DNA of 64,000 nucleotides, taken from Oceanospirillales bacterium. GTDB lineage: Bacteria > Pseudomonadota > Gammaproteobacteria > Pseudomonadales > Endozoicomonadaceae. Shown piece by piece: positions 28,636-36,904 of this stretch. Each line of letters begins with the position of its first letter. The first letter of the stretch is position 1. The notes under the pieces are model-generated. The model was not told where the DNA came from. It searched no databases and saw only the letters and a list, made by a program, of their open reading frames with translations. A program made the position numbers and the translations under genes. The stretch covers positions 1 to 64,000 of the forward strand of contig SIHQ01000006.1 of assembly GCA_004762125.1 (NCBI GenBank), in the 5' to 3' direction.

Positions 28636-28650
28636 GGAAACATCGTTTCC
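28636..28650. promoter_or_regulatory. Predicted TetR operator, copy 2
   Basis: GGAAACATCGTTTCC, 29 bases upstream of the proposed tetR GTG start. Twelve of the fifteen positions are palindromic arms identical to the copy at 26430-26444. Confidence 0.65.
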
Positions 28651-28852
28651 ATAAAAATAAAATCTTGGGAATAATAACATTAAGAAGTTATTGAAGGATA
28701 TTGCTCTCGCTCTCCTGATTCCCCTACCCGTATCTCTATTCATCTTAGTGATTTGGTTATTACCGGACATACATTGAAGTATTGATTTTTTGTAGTGTTG
28801 ATCTATCCGAAAAACAATCTCGACTAATAAAAAACAATAAACGGGAACTAAA

Positions 28853-29167
28853 ATGAACAAACAATTCAATTCTTTTGCTGAATTTTATCCTTTTTACTTA
28901 AAGGAACACAGTAATCCAACTTGTCGATCCTTACATTATGTAGGCTCTACTTTAACGCTAATTATTTTGGCAATAACTATTACCACCTCTAACTACTGGA
29001 TGCTGTGGTTTCTACCCGTTATCGGTTACGGTTTTGCCTGGATTGGGCATTTCGGTTTTGAAAAAAACAGGCCCGCAACGTTCAAATATCCATTCTATAG
29101 TTTTGTTGGCGATTGGGTTATGTATAAGGATTTCCTGACAGGAAAATTCAAAAAGCAATCGTTGTAA
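28853..29167 (+). CDS. Mpo1-like (DUF962) membrane protein
   Basis: A 104-aa protein matching the DUF962/Mpo1 family by its FAEFYPFYLKEHSNPTCRSLHYVG start (conserved HxxPxxRxxHxxG pattern), two central hydrophobic segments, GYGFAWIGHFGFEKNRPATFKYPF and the WVMYKDFLTG end. Yeast Mpo1 is an iron-dependent dioxygenase in alpha-oxidation of 2-hydroxy fatty acids; the bacterial members are mostly uncharacterised. The conserved His residues are present. It is divergent from the TetR gene. A role together with the PhyH-like enzyme in lipid alpha-oxidation is an inference. Confidence 0.85.
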   Translation: MNKQFNSFAEFYPFYLKEHSNPTCRSLHYVGSTLTLIILAITITTSNYWMLWFLPVIGYGFAWIGHFGFEKNRPATFKYPFYSFVGDWVMYKDFLTGKFKKQSL

Positions 29168-29172
29168 AAATC

Positions 29173-29263
29173 AAGTGCACAGACATCCAAAATCATATGC
29201 CATTTTCCCGCCTACGGCGGAGAATGGCTGATTAGATATTCGATTACGTGTGTCTACACACTT
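29173..29263. repeat. Intergenic palindromic element (family 1, copy B)
   Basis: Central stem CCATTTTCCCGCC (29200-29212) with GGCGGAGAATGG around a TAC loop; left part CAGACATCCAAAATCAT, right part TTAGATATTCGATTACGTGTGTC. Same architecture as copies C and E (which are on the opposite strand). It separates the Mpo1-like gene from the convergent unknown gene and could act as a terminator. Confidence 0.8.
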
Positions 29264-29266
29264 ATA

Positions 29267-30517
29267 TTATTTTTTAGTTTCTTTCAGCTTAGCCAAGCTT
29301 TCATTAATTTCTCTCATGACTATGAAATTAGCTATAGTAGCTGAATCAGAACTTGTATTATCGAATGTTAATCCCTTGAATTTCTCATAAAGCTTATCTA
29401 GATCAGCATTCCAATCAGTTAATTTGACCAAGCTAATAACGACTGTCAACACTTGATCAAAAGACTGGTTTTTTGTATCTATTTCAGCAATAAGCTTATT
29501 GCATGTATTAAGTACGTCCTGTCTTTTTTCAAAGTATTCAGTTGTATCATTAATTTCGCTGATAAATCTCAAAGATTCAGTAAATAACACAGCTACTAAG
29601 TTGTAAGTAGTTTGATCTCTTTGTCCTGAAGAAATATTAGCTTTAACTAATTTTAGTGTTTCTCGAATAGCTCGAGCTCTTGTGTACATTTCACCGTCTT
29701 TTGATTCATACCTTTTGCCGAGAAATTCAATACTTGCTTCCAGCATTTTATCCATCTGAAAGCAACGTGCTTGAGGATAATCGATATCAGTACACTTTCG
29801 ATCTTTATCAAGCCAAAGCTTTCCGAACAGCTGCGATTCATTAATCAGAGGTTTTGCCAGATCATAAATATAGTTTTCACTGACTGTTTTAGGACTGCAT
29901 GTCAGCTTTGCATGGTGATAATCTATTCCTGGTATGAATTGACACAATTGTCTTGCCATTTCAGACATCGACTTAGTCATATTTACCCGTGCATCCGGGG
30001 ATTGAGAATCATCAGAAAAAAGATCTACAAGAAATTCATATAGGGGTGTGACAATAATATTTATCAGCTGTTTCGGTTCTTCAGAAACTATGGCCTTTTT
30101 AAGATTGTCATCTGCGATGGGGGACTTGAAAGATTGTTTTGAGAAAGTACCTTTTAATTCATTTGTTGACACTAAACGACCTTCTCCCCTTGCAAGCACC
30201 TTTTGCTGGAAATGCGCCGATGCTCCATCAATATGATCGCCAGATTGAGTAATATCTGCAAGATTATGGAAAGACGATGAACTTTGAATAGAGGAAGAAG
30301 GAAGGCTTAAATCTGCTCTACGCGCATGAATACAGGAGTCATCGTTTGATTTACCAGCTGTAGCACTCGTCTGGCTAGACAGCTGCGTTCTAGCGGATTG
30401 CCGGGAAACAGAAGCATTCAATCTTGAACGGAAATTTCCATTTGGCTGACCGTCATCTTCAGCAAGATGCAGTAAAACCGGTTGATAAATCACTGGTGTG
30501 CGTCCGCTTGCGTCCAT
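29267..30517 (-). CDS. Ser-rich hypothetical protein, possibly lineage-specific
   Basis: A 416-aa protein without signal peptide or membrane segments. The first 120 residues are polar and Ser/Arg-rich (SRLNASVSRQSARTQLSSQTS, SLPSSSIQSSSSF), and the rest looks helical with regular Leu spacing. I recognise no family. The start at 30515-30517 has an AAGGAA ribosome site; a longer frame to 30637 would include the hairpin at 30625-30652. A disordered, Ser-rich N-terminus followed by a helical body is seen in secreted effectors, but nothing here proves secretion. It has no operon partner. Confidence 0.65.
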   Translation of the reverse strand: MDASGRTPVIYQPVLLHLAEDDGQPNGNFRSRLNASVSRQSARTQLSSQTSATAGKSNDDSCIHARRADLSLPSSSIQSSSSFHNLADITQSGDHIDGASAHFQQKVLARGEGRLVSTNELKGTFSKQSFKSPIADDNLKKAIVSEEPKQLINIIVTPLYEFLVDLFSDDSQSPDARVNMTKSMSEMARQLCQFIPGIDYHHAKLTCSPKTVSENYIYDLAKPLINESQLFGKLWLDKDRKCTDIDYPQARCFQMDKMLEASIEFLGKRYESKDGEMYTRARAIRETLKLVKANISSGQRDQTTYNLVAVLFTESLRFISEINDTTEYFEKRQDVLNTCNKLIAEIDTKNQSFDQVLTVVISLVKLTDWNADLDKLYEKFKGLTFDNTSSDSATIANFIVMREINESLAKLKETKK

Positions 30518-30624
30518 AATAATTCCTTTATATTTTTTAATTGAATGAACCTTATGACAGCCGCGTTGAACCGCAAGTTCAAAAAAAATGATAACAAAGG
30601 AGTTAGTTTGGCTAACAAATGAAT

Positions 30625-30652
30625 CAGTCTGGTTCACAGGTAAACCAGACTG
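30625..30652 (-). terminator. Terminator of the steroid-nucleus operon
   Basis: CAGTCTGGTT at 30625-30634 is inverted as AACCAGACTG at 30643-30652 just after the stop of the SnoaL-like gene (30669) on the minus strand, around an 8-base loop. No clean T-run follows. Confidence 0.55.
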
Positions 30653-30668
30653 AAGAGAACACTATTTA

Positions 30669-31112
30669 TTACTCGGCTTTATCCAAAGGCTGAGTCTGAG
30701 ACCACTGAGCATTGAGCGTTCGCTTGTTGAATCTCCAGCCTTCAGCTGTTTTTACCAATTCATCGTTGTAGATAACGCCGATATCATACTTCTGCTCACC
30801 GTCATCACTAGCGATAACATGGCTTGCTACGCAGTAAACCGTTGCTGAAGCACTCTTTCCTTCAAGAGTGTTATCAATAGTGCTTTGAACATTGGCGACC
30901 AGATGAAAAGTACGACTGTAGTTTTCCAGTTGCTGCATGGCACCTTGAATCACTTCCAGTCCTTCTGCATCGAACTGCATGGCAGGAATACTCAACACAC
31001 CATTCTGAGTAAATACATTAGCAAAGCCAGCGTAATCTTTCTGGTCAGCACAACGAGCGTATTCATAAGCCAATTCTTGAATCGCCAACGTGTCTGCAAT
31101 CAGGTCAGTCAT
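30669..31112 (-). CDS. SnoaL/NTF2-like protein
   Basis: A 147-aa protein of the nuclear-transport-factor-2-like fold, SnoaL_4 type: N-terminal helix with ELAYEYARCADQKDYAGFANVF, the central beta strands, and a C-terminal GWRFNKRTLNAQW strand. Family members include small dehydratases and isomerases, and the alpha-subunit-like proteins of oxygenases; the fold alone does not give the reaction. It is the last gene of the steroid-nucleus operon, 95 bases after the ketosteroid isomerase gene, so steroid-related activity is likely. Confidence 0.8.
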   Translation of the reverse strand: MTDLIADTLAIQELAYEYARCADQKDYAGFANVFTQNGVLSIPAMQFDAEGLEVIQGAMQQLENYSRTFHLVANVQSTIDNTLEGKSASATVYCVASHVIASDDGEQKYDIGVIYNDELVKTAEGWRFNKRTLNAQWSQTQPLDKAE

Positions 31113-31207
31113 ACTGTTTTCCTTTTTATTCTTGTTTTGAGCGGGCTATGGATAAACATCAGTAATCCGCTATCAATTAATATTTTGTGGCAGTCAAACG
31201 TACTGAT

Positions 31208-31594
31208 TCACGCGTACTGAATGTTGTGTTCTTGACTAAAAAACGCACGCATGGAAACAATCTTGCCTTCTTCATTCAGCTTGATCACGTCCGTCACACT
31301 GATCAACATGCGATGGTCACCGTGCTTGATCTTGATCTGGAAAGAAAACGCACCTTCACCGGCATGAGTGGTTGCAATGGGAGCCACCAATTCAGCAGAT
31401 ACTTCATCGGCTGCACCCAGACCATTGGCATAAAAAGCTTCAATGGCTTCCTTACCGGTATGAACCGGAGTACCTACTGGGTCTTCAACTGTAGCGTTAT
31501 CCGCATACATCGCTTTCAGACCTTCAATATCTTGCGCATTAACCAGACGAAGATATTCTTCAAGTGTTTCTTTCAGAACTTCAGGGCTTACCAT
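31208..31594 (-). CDS. ksi: Delta5-3-ketosteroid isomerase
   Basis: Moves the C5=C6 double bond of 3-oxo-Delta5-steroids into conjugation at C4=C5. The 128-aa protein has the length of the Comamonas enzyme and keeps its catalytic residues in matching positions: Tyr14 in the first helix, Asp38 (TVEDPVG) and an Asp at 102 equivalent to Asp99 of the Comamonas enzyme, plus Tyr55 and the SMRAFF strand near the end. This is direct evidence that the neighbourhood handles 3-oxosteroids. It lies in the operon downstream of the thiolase, after a gap holding a dispersed repeat. Confidence 0.9.
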   Translation of the reverse strand: MVSPEVLKETLEEYLRLVNAQDIEGLKAMYADNATVEDPVGTPVHTGKEAIEAFYANGLGAADEVSAELVAPIATTHAGEGAFSFQIKIKHGDHRMLISVTDVIKLNEEGKIVSMRAFFSQEHNIQYA

Positions 31595-31680
31595 TCTTAT
31601 TTCTCTCCAAACTCAAACCAAAAATCATATGAAGTTGTTGAATCACAGACTTGTTCGGAAGACGGATTGATCTGTCAAAA

Positions 31681-31735
31681 GCCATGGATGGCCTGCTAGC
31701 GAATCGATGCAGGAAAGCATCGCTGAGCGGACAGA
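31681..31735. repeat. Intergenic palindromic element (family 2, copy 2)
   Basis: Shares GGATGGCCTGCTAGC and the CGATGC/GCATCG hairpin with 15281-15330, at about 85% identity by eye. Imperfect outer arms (GACGGATTG near 31662 and CAATCTGTT near 31738) enclose it. It sits between the thiolase and KSI genes. Confidence 0.7.
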
Positions 31736-31774
31736 GCAATCTGTTTTCCGGGCTGCGAAACTCACAAACAGTTA

Positions 31775-32977
31775 TCAAACAACTTCAAATAAACCAGCAG
31801 CTCCCATGCCACCACCAACACACATGGTCACAACAACAAACTTGGCTCCACGACGCTTACCTTCCAGCAGCGCATGACCCACCATACGGGCACCAGACAT
31901 ACCAAACGGGTGACCAATGGCAATAGCACCACCATTGACGTTCATCAATTCGTTAGGAATACCCAGCTTGCTCTGGCAATACAGAACCTGAGAAGCAAAT
32001 GCTTCGTTCAGCTCCCAAAGGCCAATATCATCCATCTTCAGACCATTGCGTTTCAACAGTTTCGGAATAGCAAGAACAGGACCGATACCCATTTCATCTG
32101 CACTGCAACCAGCAACAGACAAACCACGATAAATACCCAAAGGCTCAAGGCCTTTCTGCTCGGCCAGAGTGCTGCTCATCAAAACAGAAGCAGAAGCACC
32201 GTCAGACAACTGGGAAGCATTACCCGCCGTGATAAAACGGCCTTCCTTCACCCATTGACCATCCTTAAAGACCGGAGACAGGCCTGATAAACTTTCCAGC
32301 GTCGTGCTGGCACGGTTGCATTCGTCCTGAGCAATAGTGACTTGTTCGAAGCTGACTTCTTTGGTTTCTCTATTGAACACTGACTTAGTGGTGGTCATAG
32401 GAACGATTTCAGCGTCGAACAAACCATCACGCTGAGCCTGAGCCGTACGCATCTGGCTCTGGTAACTGTATTCATCCTGCTGTTCACGGCTGATGCCATA
32501 ACGTTCAGCAACAAGCTCACCGGTTTCCATCATAGGAATATAGGCAGTAGCATCCTGTTCCAGCACCAGTTTGGACTGGTTGCGGTACAGGTTCTTGTGC
32601 TTGTTCTGCACCAGAGAGATAGACTCCAAACCACCGGCAACAGCAATATCAATCTCATCACACATGATGCTCTTGGCAGCAGTAGCGATAGTCATCAGGC
32701 CAGAAGAGCACTGACGCTCCATTGCCATACCGGAAACAGTATCCGGCAAACCACCAGCTACCGCACACAAACGACCAAGATTGTATGATTGCGTGCCTTG
32801 TTGAGCCGCAGCACCCATCAGCACATCATCCACTTCACCCGGTTCAATTCCGGCACGCTCAACGGCTTCGCGAACAACATGTCCACCCAGGGCCGGTGCT
32901 TCGGTGTCATTAAAAGAACCACGAAACGCTTTACCGATCGCTGTTCTTGCAGTTGAAACAATAACGGCTTCTTTCAT
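31775..32977 (-). CDS. Acetyl-CoA acetyltransferase family thiolase (FadA6-like)
   Basis: A 400-aa thiolase that cleaves 3-oxoacyl-CoA with CoA. Nucleophile Cys90 is in MERQCSSGL, the GHPFGMSG motif carries the catalytic His, and the second Cys lies in [11 protein letters not shown] near the C-terminus. Within an operon of IpdF-like, FadE30-like and KSI genes it most resembles the thiolases of steroid C/D-ring degradation. Beta-oxidation of a side chain is an alternative. It follows the MaoC gene by 28 bases. Confidence 0.9.
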   Translation of the reverse strand: MKEAVIVSTARTAIGKAFRGSFNDTEAPALGGHVVREAVERAGIEPGEVDDVLMGAAAQQGTQSYNLGRLCAVAGGLPDTVSGMAMERQCSSGLMTIATAAKSIMCDEIDIAVAGGLESISLVQNKHKNLYRNQSKLVLEQDATAYIPMMETGELVAERYGISREQQDEYSYQSQMRTAQAQRDGLFDAEIVPMTTTKSVFNRETKEVSFEQVTIAQDECNRASTTLESLSGLSPVFKDGQWVKEGRFITAGNASQLSDGASASVLMSSTLAEQKGLEPLGIYRGLSVAGCSADEMGIGPVLAIPKLLKRNGLKMDDIGLWELNEAFASQVLYCQSKLGIPNELMNVNGGAIAIGHPFGMSGARMVGHALLEGKRRGAKFVVVTMCVGGGMGAAGLFEVV

Positions 32978-33004
32978 GTTCAGCTCCTTGAAACTATTCA
33001 GCGC

Positions 33005-33475
33005 TTACGCCGGAAAATATCGGGAAATGGTATTAATCACACAGGCCGGGCGATCTTCACCTTCAATCTCTACGGTCACTTTCACCGTGGACTGAATCGC
33101 ACCTTTTACTTCTTCAATGGCCACCAACTCACCGACACCGCGAATACGGGCACCGACTTTTACCGTGTTAGGAAAACGAATTCCTTCACAGCCATAGTTC
33201 ACGCCCATGGAAATACCCTGCACATCAATAATCTGAGGCAGAAAGTAATTAACCAGCGACAGTGTCAAATAGCCGTGAGCAATGCAGGCACCAAAAGGAC
33301 CGTCTTTGGCTTTTACCGGATCCACATGAATCCACTGATGGTCACCAGTAGCTTCCGCAAACAGGTCAATGCGCTGCTGATCAATCGTCAACCACTCGGA
33401 TTCACCGAGACGCTGGCCGACCTTATCCTTCATTTCAAAAGGCGTATTGAAAATGGTTTGAGCAACCACACTCAT
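33005..33475 (-). CDS. MaoC-family enoyl-CoA hydratase
   Basis: A 156-aa single-domain MaoC/hotdog protein: the hydratase-2 motif with catalytic Asp and His is seen in FAEATGDHQWIHVDPVKAKDGPFGACIAHGYLTLSL. It hydrates a trans-2-enoyl-CoA, here probably a steroid-derived one. The ATG at 33475 is chosen over a TTG two codons earlier; the start region overlaps the end of the SDR gene, so the two are translationally coupled. Confidence 0.87.
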   Translation of the reverse strand: MSVVAQTIFNTPFEMKDKVGQRLGESEWLTIDQQRIDLFAEATGDHQWIHVDPVKAKDGPFGACIAHGYLTLSLVNYFLPQIIDVQGISMGVNYGCEGIRFPNTVKVGARIRGVGELVAIEEVKGAIQSTVKVTVEIEGEDRPACVINTISRYFPA

Positions 33476-33477
33476 GA

Positions 33478-34260
33478 TCAAGCCCTCTGACTACTGGCAG
33501 AAATAATTTCACCCGCCATATAAGAGCTGTAATCACTGGCCAGGAACATCATGATATTGGCAATTTCCCAAACCTCTGCCGCACGACCAAACGCTTCTTT
33601 GGAAGCCAGTTCCTTCAGCAGTTCTTCAGGCGCCGACTTTCTCAGGAAATCATGGAGTGCGATGCTTGGGCTGACTGCATTAATACGAATGCCGTATTCT
33701 GCTGCTTCCACTGCAGAACAGCGAGTCAGTGCCATAACACCGGCTTTAGCAGCTGCGTAGTGGGCTTGCTCTTTCTGAGCTCTCCAACCAAGGACAGAAG
33801 CATTATTGACAATGGCACCTGCCTTTCGCTCCATCATCTTTGGCAGCATGGCACGGGTCATACGCATGGTTCCGGTCAGGGTCACGTCCAGTACGCGATT
33901 CCATTCGGCATCTTCCATTTCAACCAGCAGTTTCGAACCACCAAGACCGGCGTTATTGATGAGTACGTCAACACCACCAAGAATCTCTTCTGCCGCCTGA
34001 ACCAATGCCTGAACATCGTCTTCCACAGTGACGTTACACACCTTGCAGTAAACTTCCTGCAACCCGGTCTGCTCTTTAATTTTGGCAACCGCAGCGTCCA
34101 GACGACCTTGATGAATGTCGCTGATCATCAATGCACGACAGCCTTCTTCAGCAGCCTTAACGGCAGCGGAAAAACCAATACCAGCACCCGCAGCAGCAGT
34201 AATCAGTACTGATTTTCCTGCCAGCAGGTTATGCCCTTTTACGTATTCGGGAATCAACAT
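33478..34260 (-). CDS. ipdF: IpdF-like short-chain dehydrogenase (steroid C/D-ring degradation)
   Basis: A 260-aa SDR with cofactor motif TAAAGAGIG (21-29), NNAG (102-105), Ser155, Tyr168 and Lys172 in HYAAAKAG. As I remember it, M. tuberculosis IpdF (Rv3559c) shares long stretches: NNASVLGWRAQ, HYAAAKAGVMALTRCSA, GIRINAVSPSIA and EAFGRAAEVWE. IpdF oxidises the 5-hydroxy group of the CoA ester of the C/D-ring intermediate HIP. Flanking acyl-CoA dehydrogenase, MaoC and thiolase genes match the actinobacterial HIP cluster, which supports the call beyond a generic SDR. Confidence 0.85.
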   Translation of the reverse strand: MLIPEYVKGHNLLAGKSVLITAAAGAGIGFSAAVKAAEEGCRALMISDIHQGRLDAAVAKIKEQTGLQEVYCKVCNVTVEDDVQALVQAAEEILGGVDVLINNAGLGGSKLLVEMEDAEWNRVLDVTLTGTMRMTRAMLPKMMERKAGAIVNNASVLGWRAQKEQAHYAAAKAGVMALTRCSAVEAAEYGIRINAVSPSIALHDFLRKSAPEELLKELASKEAFGRAAEVWEIANIMMFLASDYSSYMAGEIISASSQRA

Positions 34261-34361
34261 TTGAATCCGCTCCCTGTATTTACTTCTTATTGTTCTTTAT
34301 GTGTGTCGATTGGCCTTCATATAGCTCAGCGCAATCGACGAATTCGAGGTTAAATCGAGAT

Positions 34362-35555
34362 CTATCTGCCTTTAGGTTCCTTGGGCATACCCAAAGCACG
34401 TTCAGCAATGATATTGCGCTGAATCTCGTTAGTGCCGCCGTAGATAGTGTCGGAACGAGTAAACAGATACATGGACTGAAGGCGGGTCAATTCATAGGAG
34501 CCGCCTTCATCAAGAATTTCCGATTCATTACCCAGAACATCCATGGCCAGCTTGCCGAGATTGGCATGCCAGGTCGCCCAGAAAAGCTTGTAGATCATCG
34601 CTTCTTTCTGCAGAGCCCCGTCTTTACCACCGGACAGCATTCTCAGTGAGTTGTAACGCATGATGCGCAAACCCATCCAGGCATCAGCAATACGTTGTCG
34701 TATGGCAGGATCTTTAGAACTACCATTCCCTTTGGCTACTTCAATAATCTGGTCAAGTTCATTCTGAAAATGCATCTGCTGGCCAAGGGTAGAAACCCCT
34801 CTTTCAAAACCCAGCAAAGCCATGGCAATTTTCCAGCCTTCACCCGGTTTTCCAACAATGTTGCCAGCATCAGTGACCGCATTATCAAAAAAGACTTCAT
34901 TGAATTCCGATGTACCGGTCAGCTGTTCAATAGGACGAACTTCAACCCCTGTCTGCTCCATTGGCACCAACAGAAAGGAAAGCCCTTTATGACCTATTGA
35001 ACCCGGTTCGGTACGAGCGATAACAAAACACCAATCAGACTCATGAGCCAACGAAGTCCACACTTTCTGACCACTGACGACCCATTGACCGGTTTCTTCA
35101 TCCTGATGTGCTTTGGTTTTCACATTGGCCAAATCAGAACCTGCAGAAGGTTCTGAATACCCCTGACACCAGTATTCAGTGCCGTTTACGATACCCGGTA
35201 AAAAGCGTTTCTTCTGTTCTTCTGAGCCGAAAGCAATAATGGTTGGCCCAGCCAAACCTTCACCAATATGCCCCATATGTCCGGGGCCACCAGCGCGGGC
35301 ATACTCTTCATGAAAAATGACCTGTTGGTTGATCGACAACCCTTTACCACCATGTTCAACAGGCCAGCCCGGACACGTCCAGCCAGCGTGAGCCATATGT
35401 TGCTCCCAGGCTTTCCGTTCTTCCGGAAACATATGTTCATCACCGGGTCCACCACGATGGCGCAGCTGTTCAAATTCACCTTTCAGGTTCTCTTTTAACC
35501 AACCGGCGATCTCTTGACGAAACTGTTCATCTTCAGAGCTAAAACTGATTTTCAT
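34362..35555 (-). CDS. Acyl-CoA dehydrogenase, large type (FadE30-like)
   Basis: A 397-aa flavoprotein with the acyl-CoA dehydrogenase signature segments (YSEPSAGSDLANVKTKA for substrate/FAD contact, VVSGQKVWTS, and the C-terminal TIYGGTNEIQRNIIAERALG). FadE30, encoded next to ipdF in mycobacteria, dehydrogenates a HIP-CoA-derived ester and usually works beside a second, smaller subunit type; here a second dehydrogenase gene directly precedes it. Start ATG 35555 has an AGGAGA ribosome site; the frame running further upstream overlaps the neighbouring gene and is not used. Confidence 0.87.
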   Translation of the reverse strand: MKISFSSEDEQFRQEIAGWLKENLKGEFEQLRHRGGPGDEHMFPEERKAWEQHMAHAGWTCPGWPVEHGGKGLSINQQVIFHEEYARAGGPGHMGHIGEGLAGPTIIAFGSEEQKKRFLPGIVNGTEYWCQGYSEPSAGSDLANVKTKAHQDEETGQWVVSGQKVWTSLAHESDWCFVIARTEPGSIGHKGLSFLLVPMEQTGVEVRPIEQLTGTSEFNEVFFDNAVTDAGNIVGKPGEGWKIAMALLGFERGVSTLGQQMHFQNELDQIIEVAKGNGSSKDPAIRQRIADAWMGLRIMRYNSLRMLSGGKDGALQKEAMIYKLFWATWHANLGKLAMDVLGNESEILDEGGSYELTRLQSMYLFTRSDTIYGGTNEIQRNIIAERALGMPKEPKGR

Positions 35556-35592
35556 ACTGTCTCTCCTAAAGTGCTCTCCTGGTTCTGAAGGT

Positions 35593-36759
35593 TCATAGAA
35601 TCGCCTGAGCGATTTTTTCACGATGATATGATCCACTACCCAAATAGGTCTCGGATGATTTGGCCCGCTTGAAATACAGGTGGGGATCGTACTCCCAGGT
35701 AAAACCAACACCTCCGTGTAACTGAATAGAATCAGCGGCACAGTGGAAGTAGGCATCGGAGCAATAGGATTTAGCGAGCGCAGAGGCAACAAGTAATTCT
35801 TCGGCCACTTCTTCACCGGCCTTGTCGTTACTGAATAATGCTTCTTGAGCGACACAAGCTGCGTAATAGACAGCAGATTTTGAGCATTCGACCTGCAGCA
35901 TCATATCGGCAGCACGATGTTTGATGGCCTGAAAGCTAGCAATGGTTCGGCCAAACTGAACCCGTTCCTGAGTGTAATCAACAGTCAGATCCAACACCTG
36001 TCGGGCACCACCTGTCTGCTCGGCAGCAACGGCTACTGCGGCCAGTTGTACTATTTTTTCCAGCTGAGGCCAGGCTGTACCGGCTTCACCCAACAGATGG
36101 GAAGATTCAACATAGACATTATCAAGAGTGATTTCTGCCTGTTTGCGAGTCTGATCCATAGTCGGCGTCCAACGGCAATTGATGCCAACTGTGTCCGCAG
36201 GGATCGCAAAGAGACTGACCCCTTCTTCGTCACTGGAATCTTCTTCACGTGCAGCTAATATCAACAGCCCTGCAGTATGACCATCAGGGACATACTTATA
36301 CTGTCCGGAAAGCACAAAACCATCGCCTTCTTTTATTGCGATGGCCGTAATGCTCTCGGCATCCCAGCTATTTTGAGAGGTGTAAGCAAGAGTTGCAGTC
36401 AAAGCACCTTCTGCAATCTGCGGCAACCAGGTCGACTTCTGTTCATCATTACCCGCAACCAGCAAACTGTTCACGCCCAGCGCTACAGTTGAAAAGAAAG
36501 GAGAGCAGAGTAAACGACGCCCCATCTCCTCAAACAGTATGGCCAGCTCAACATAACCCAGTCCAAGACCACCATACTCTTCCGGAATATGCAGTGCCTG
36601 CCAGTACATGTCTGAACAAATTTTCTGCCACAACTCAGAGTCAAAACCAGCTTCAGTGGCCATTGCAGCCCTGACAGCTTCGGATGTGGAGACATCCTGC
36701 AAGAAACTTTCGGCGGAATCCCGAATCATCTCCTGCTCATCGGTGAAAGCGAACTCCAT
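35593..36759 (-). CDS. Acyl-CoA dehydrogenase, second subunit type
   Basis: A 388-aa acyl-CoA dehydrogenase-like protein: N-terminal helical domain with FTDEQEMIRDSAESFL, the middle beta domain and a C-terminal helical bundle with LHGGVGFTWEYDPHLYFKRAKSS. It lacks the usual catalytic Glu context in the C-terminal domain, as do the partner subunits of heteromeric steroid acyl-CoA dehydrogenases, so it probably pairs with the FadE30-like protein. It is first in the operon; the shared 18-bp operator lies 85 bases before its ATG. Confidence 0.85.
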   Translation of the reverse strand: MEFAFTDEQEMIRDSAESFLQDVSTSEAVRAAMATEAGFDSELWQKICSDMYWQALHIPEEYGGLGLGYVELAILFEEMGRRLLCSPFFSTVALGVNSLLVAGNDEQKSTWLPQIAEGALTATLAYTSQNSWDAESITAIAIKEGDGFVLSGQYKYVPDGHTAGLLILAAREEDSSDEEGVSLFAIPADTVGINCRWTPTMDQTRKQAEITLDNVYVESSHLLGEAGTAWPQLEKIVQLAAVAVAAEQTGGARQVLDLTVDYTQERVQFGRTIASFQAIKHRAADMMLQVECSKSAVYYAACVAQEALFSNDKAGEEVAEELLVASALAKSYCSDAYFHCAADSIQLHGGVGFTWEYDPHLYFKRAKSSETYLGSGSYHREKIAQAIL

Positions 36760-36843
36760 CCCCGGCACCCCTTCAAGCAATTTATTGGTGGCGGTACAGT
36801 CCGCCTATTGCGCCATACTTTCGCTTGAATGATGAAGAGTGGA

Positions 36844-36861
36844 ATCGTTCGAGTGGACGAT
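36844..36861. promoter_or_regulatory. Steroid-regulon operator copy 2 (predicted)
   Basis: ATCGTTCGAGTGGACGAT, 85 bases before the start of the acyl-CoA dehydrogenase operon (36759 leftward). Full match to the consensus WTCGTYCRARYRGACGAW. Confidence 0.65.
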
Positions 36862-36904
36862 TAGACAGACAAAGAATGCCTTCTCAGCCTACCTTCAAGA
36901 ACAA

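Noticed and set aside
28608-28652. Longer N-terminus for the TetR gene (ATG 28652)
   Set aside because: It would place the predicted operator inside the coding sequence, and the GTG start has a better ribosome site; kept as uncertain.
31187-31699. Plus-strand frame across KSI
   Set aside because: The minus-strand protein has complete KSI catalytic residues, so the opposite frame is incidental.
33652-34212. Plus-strand frame opposite the ipdF-like gene
   Set aside because: Antisense shadow of a strong SDR gene.
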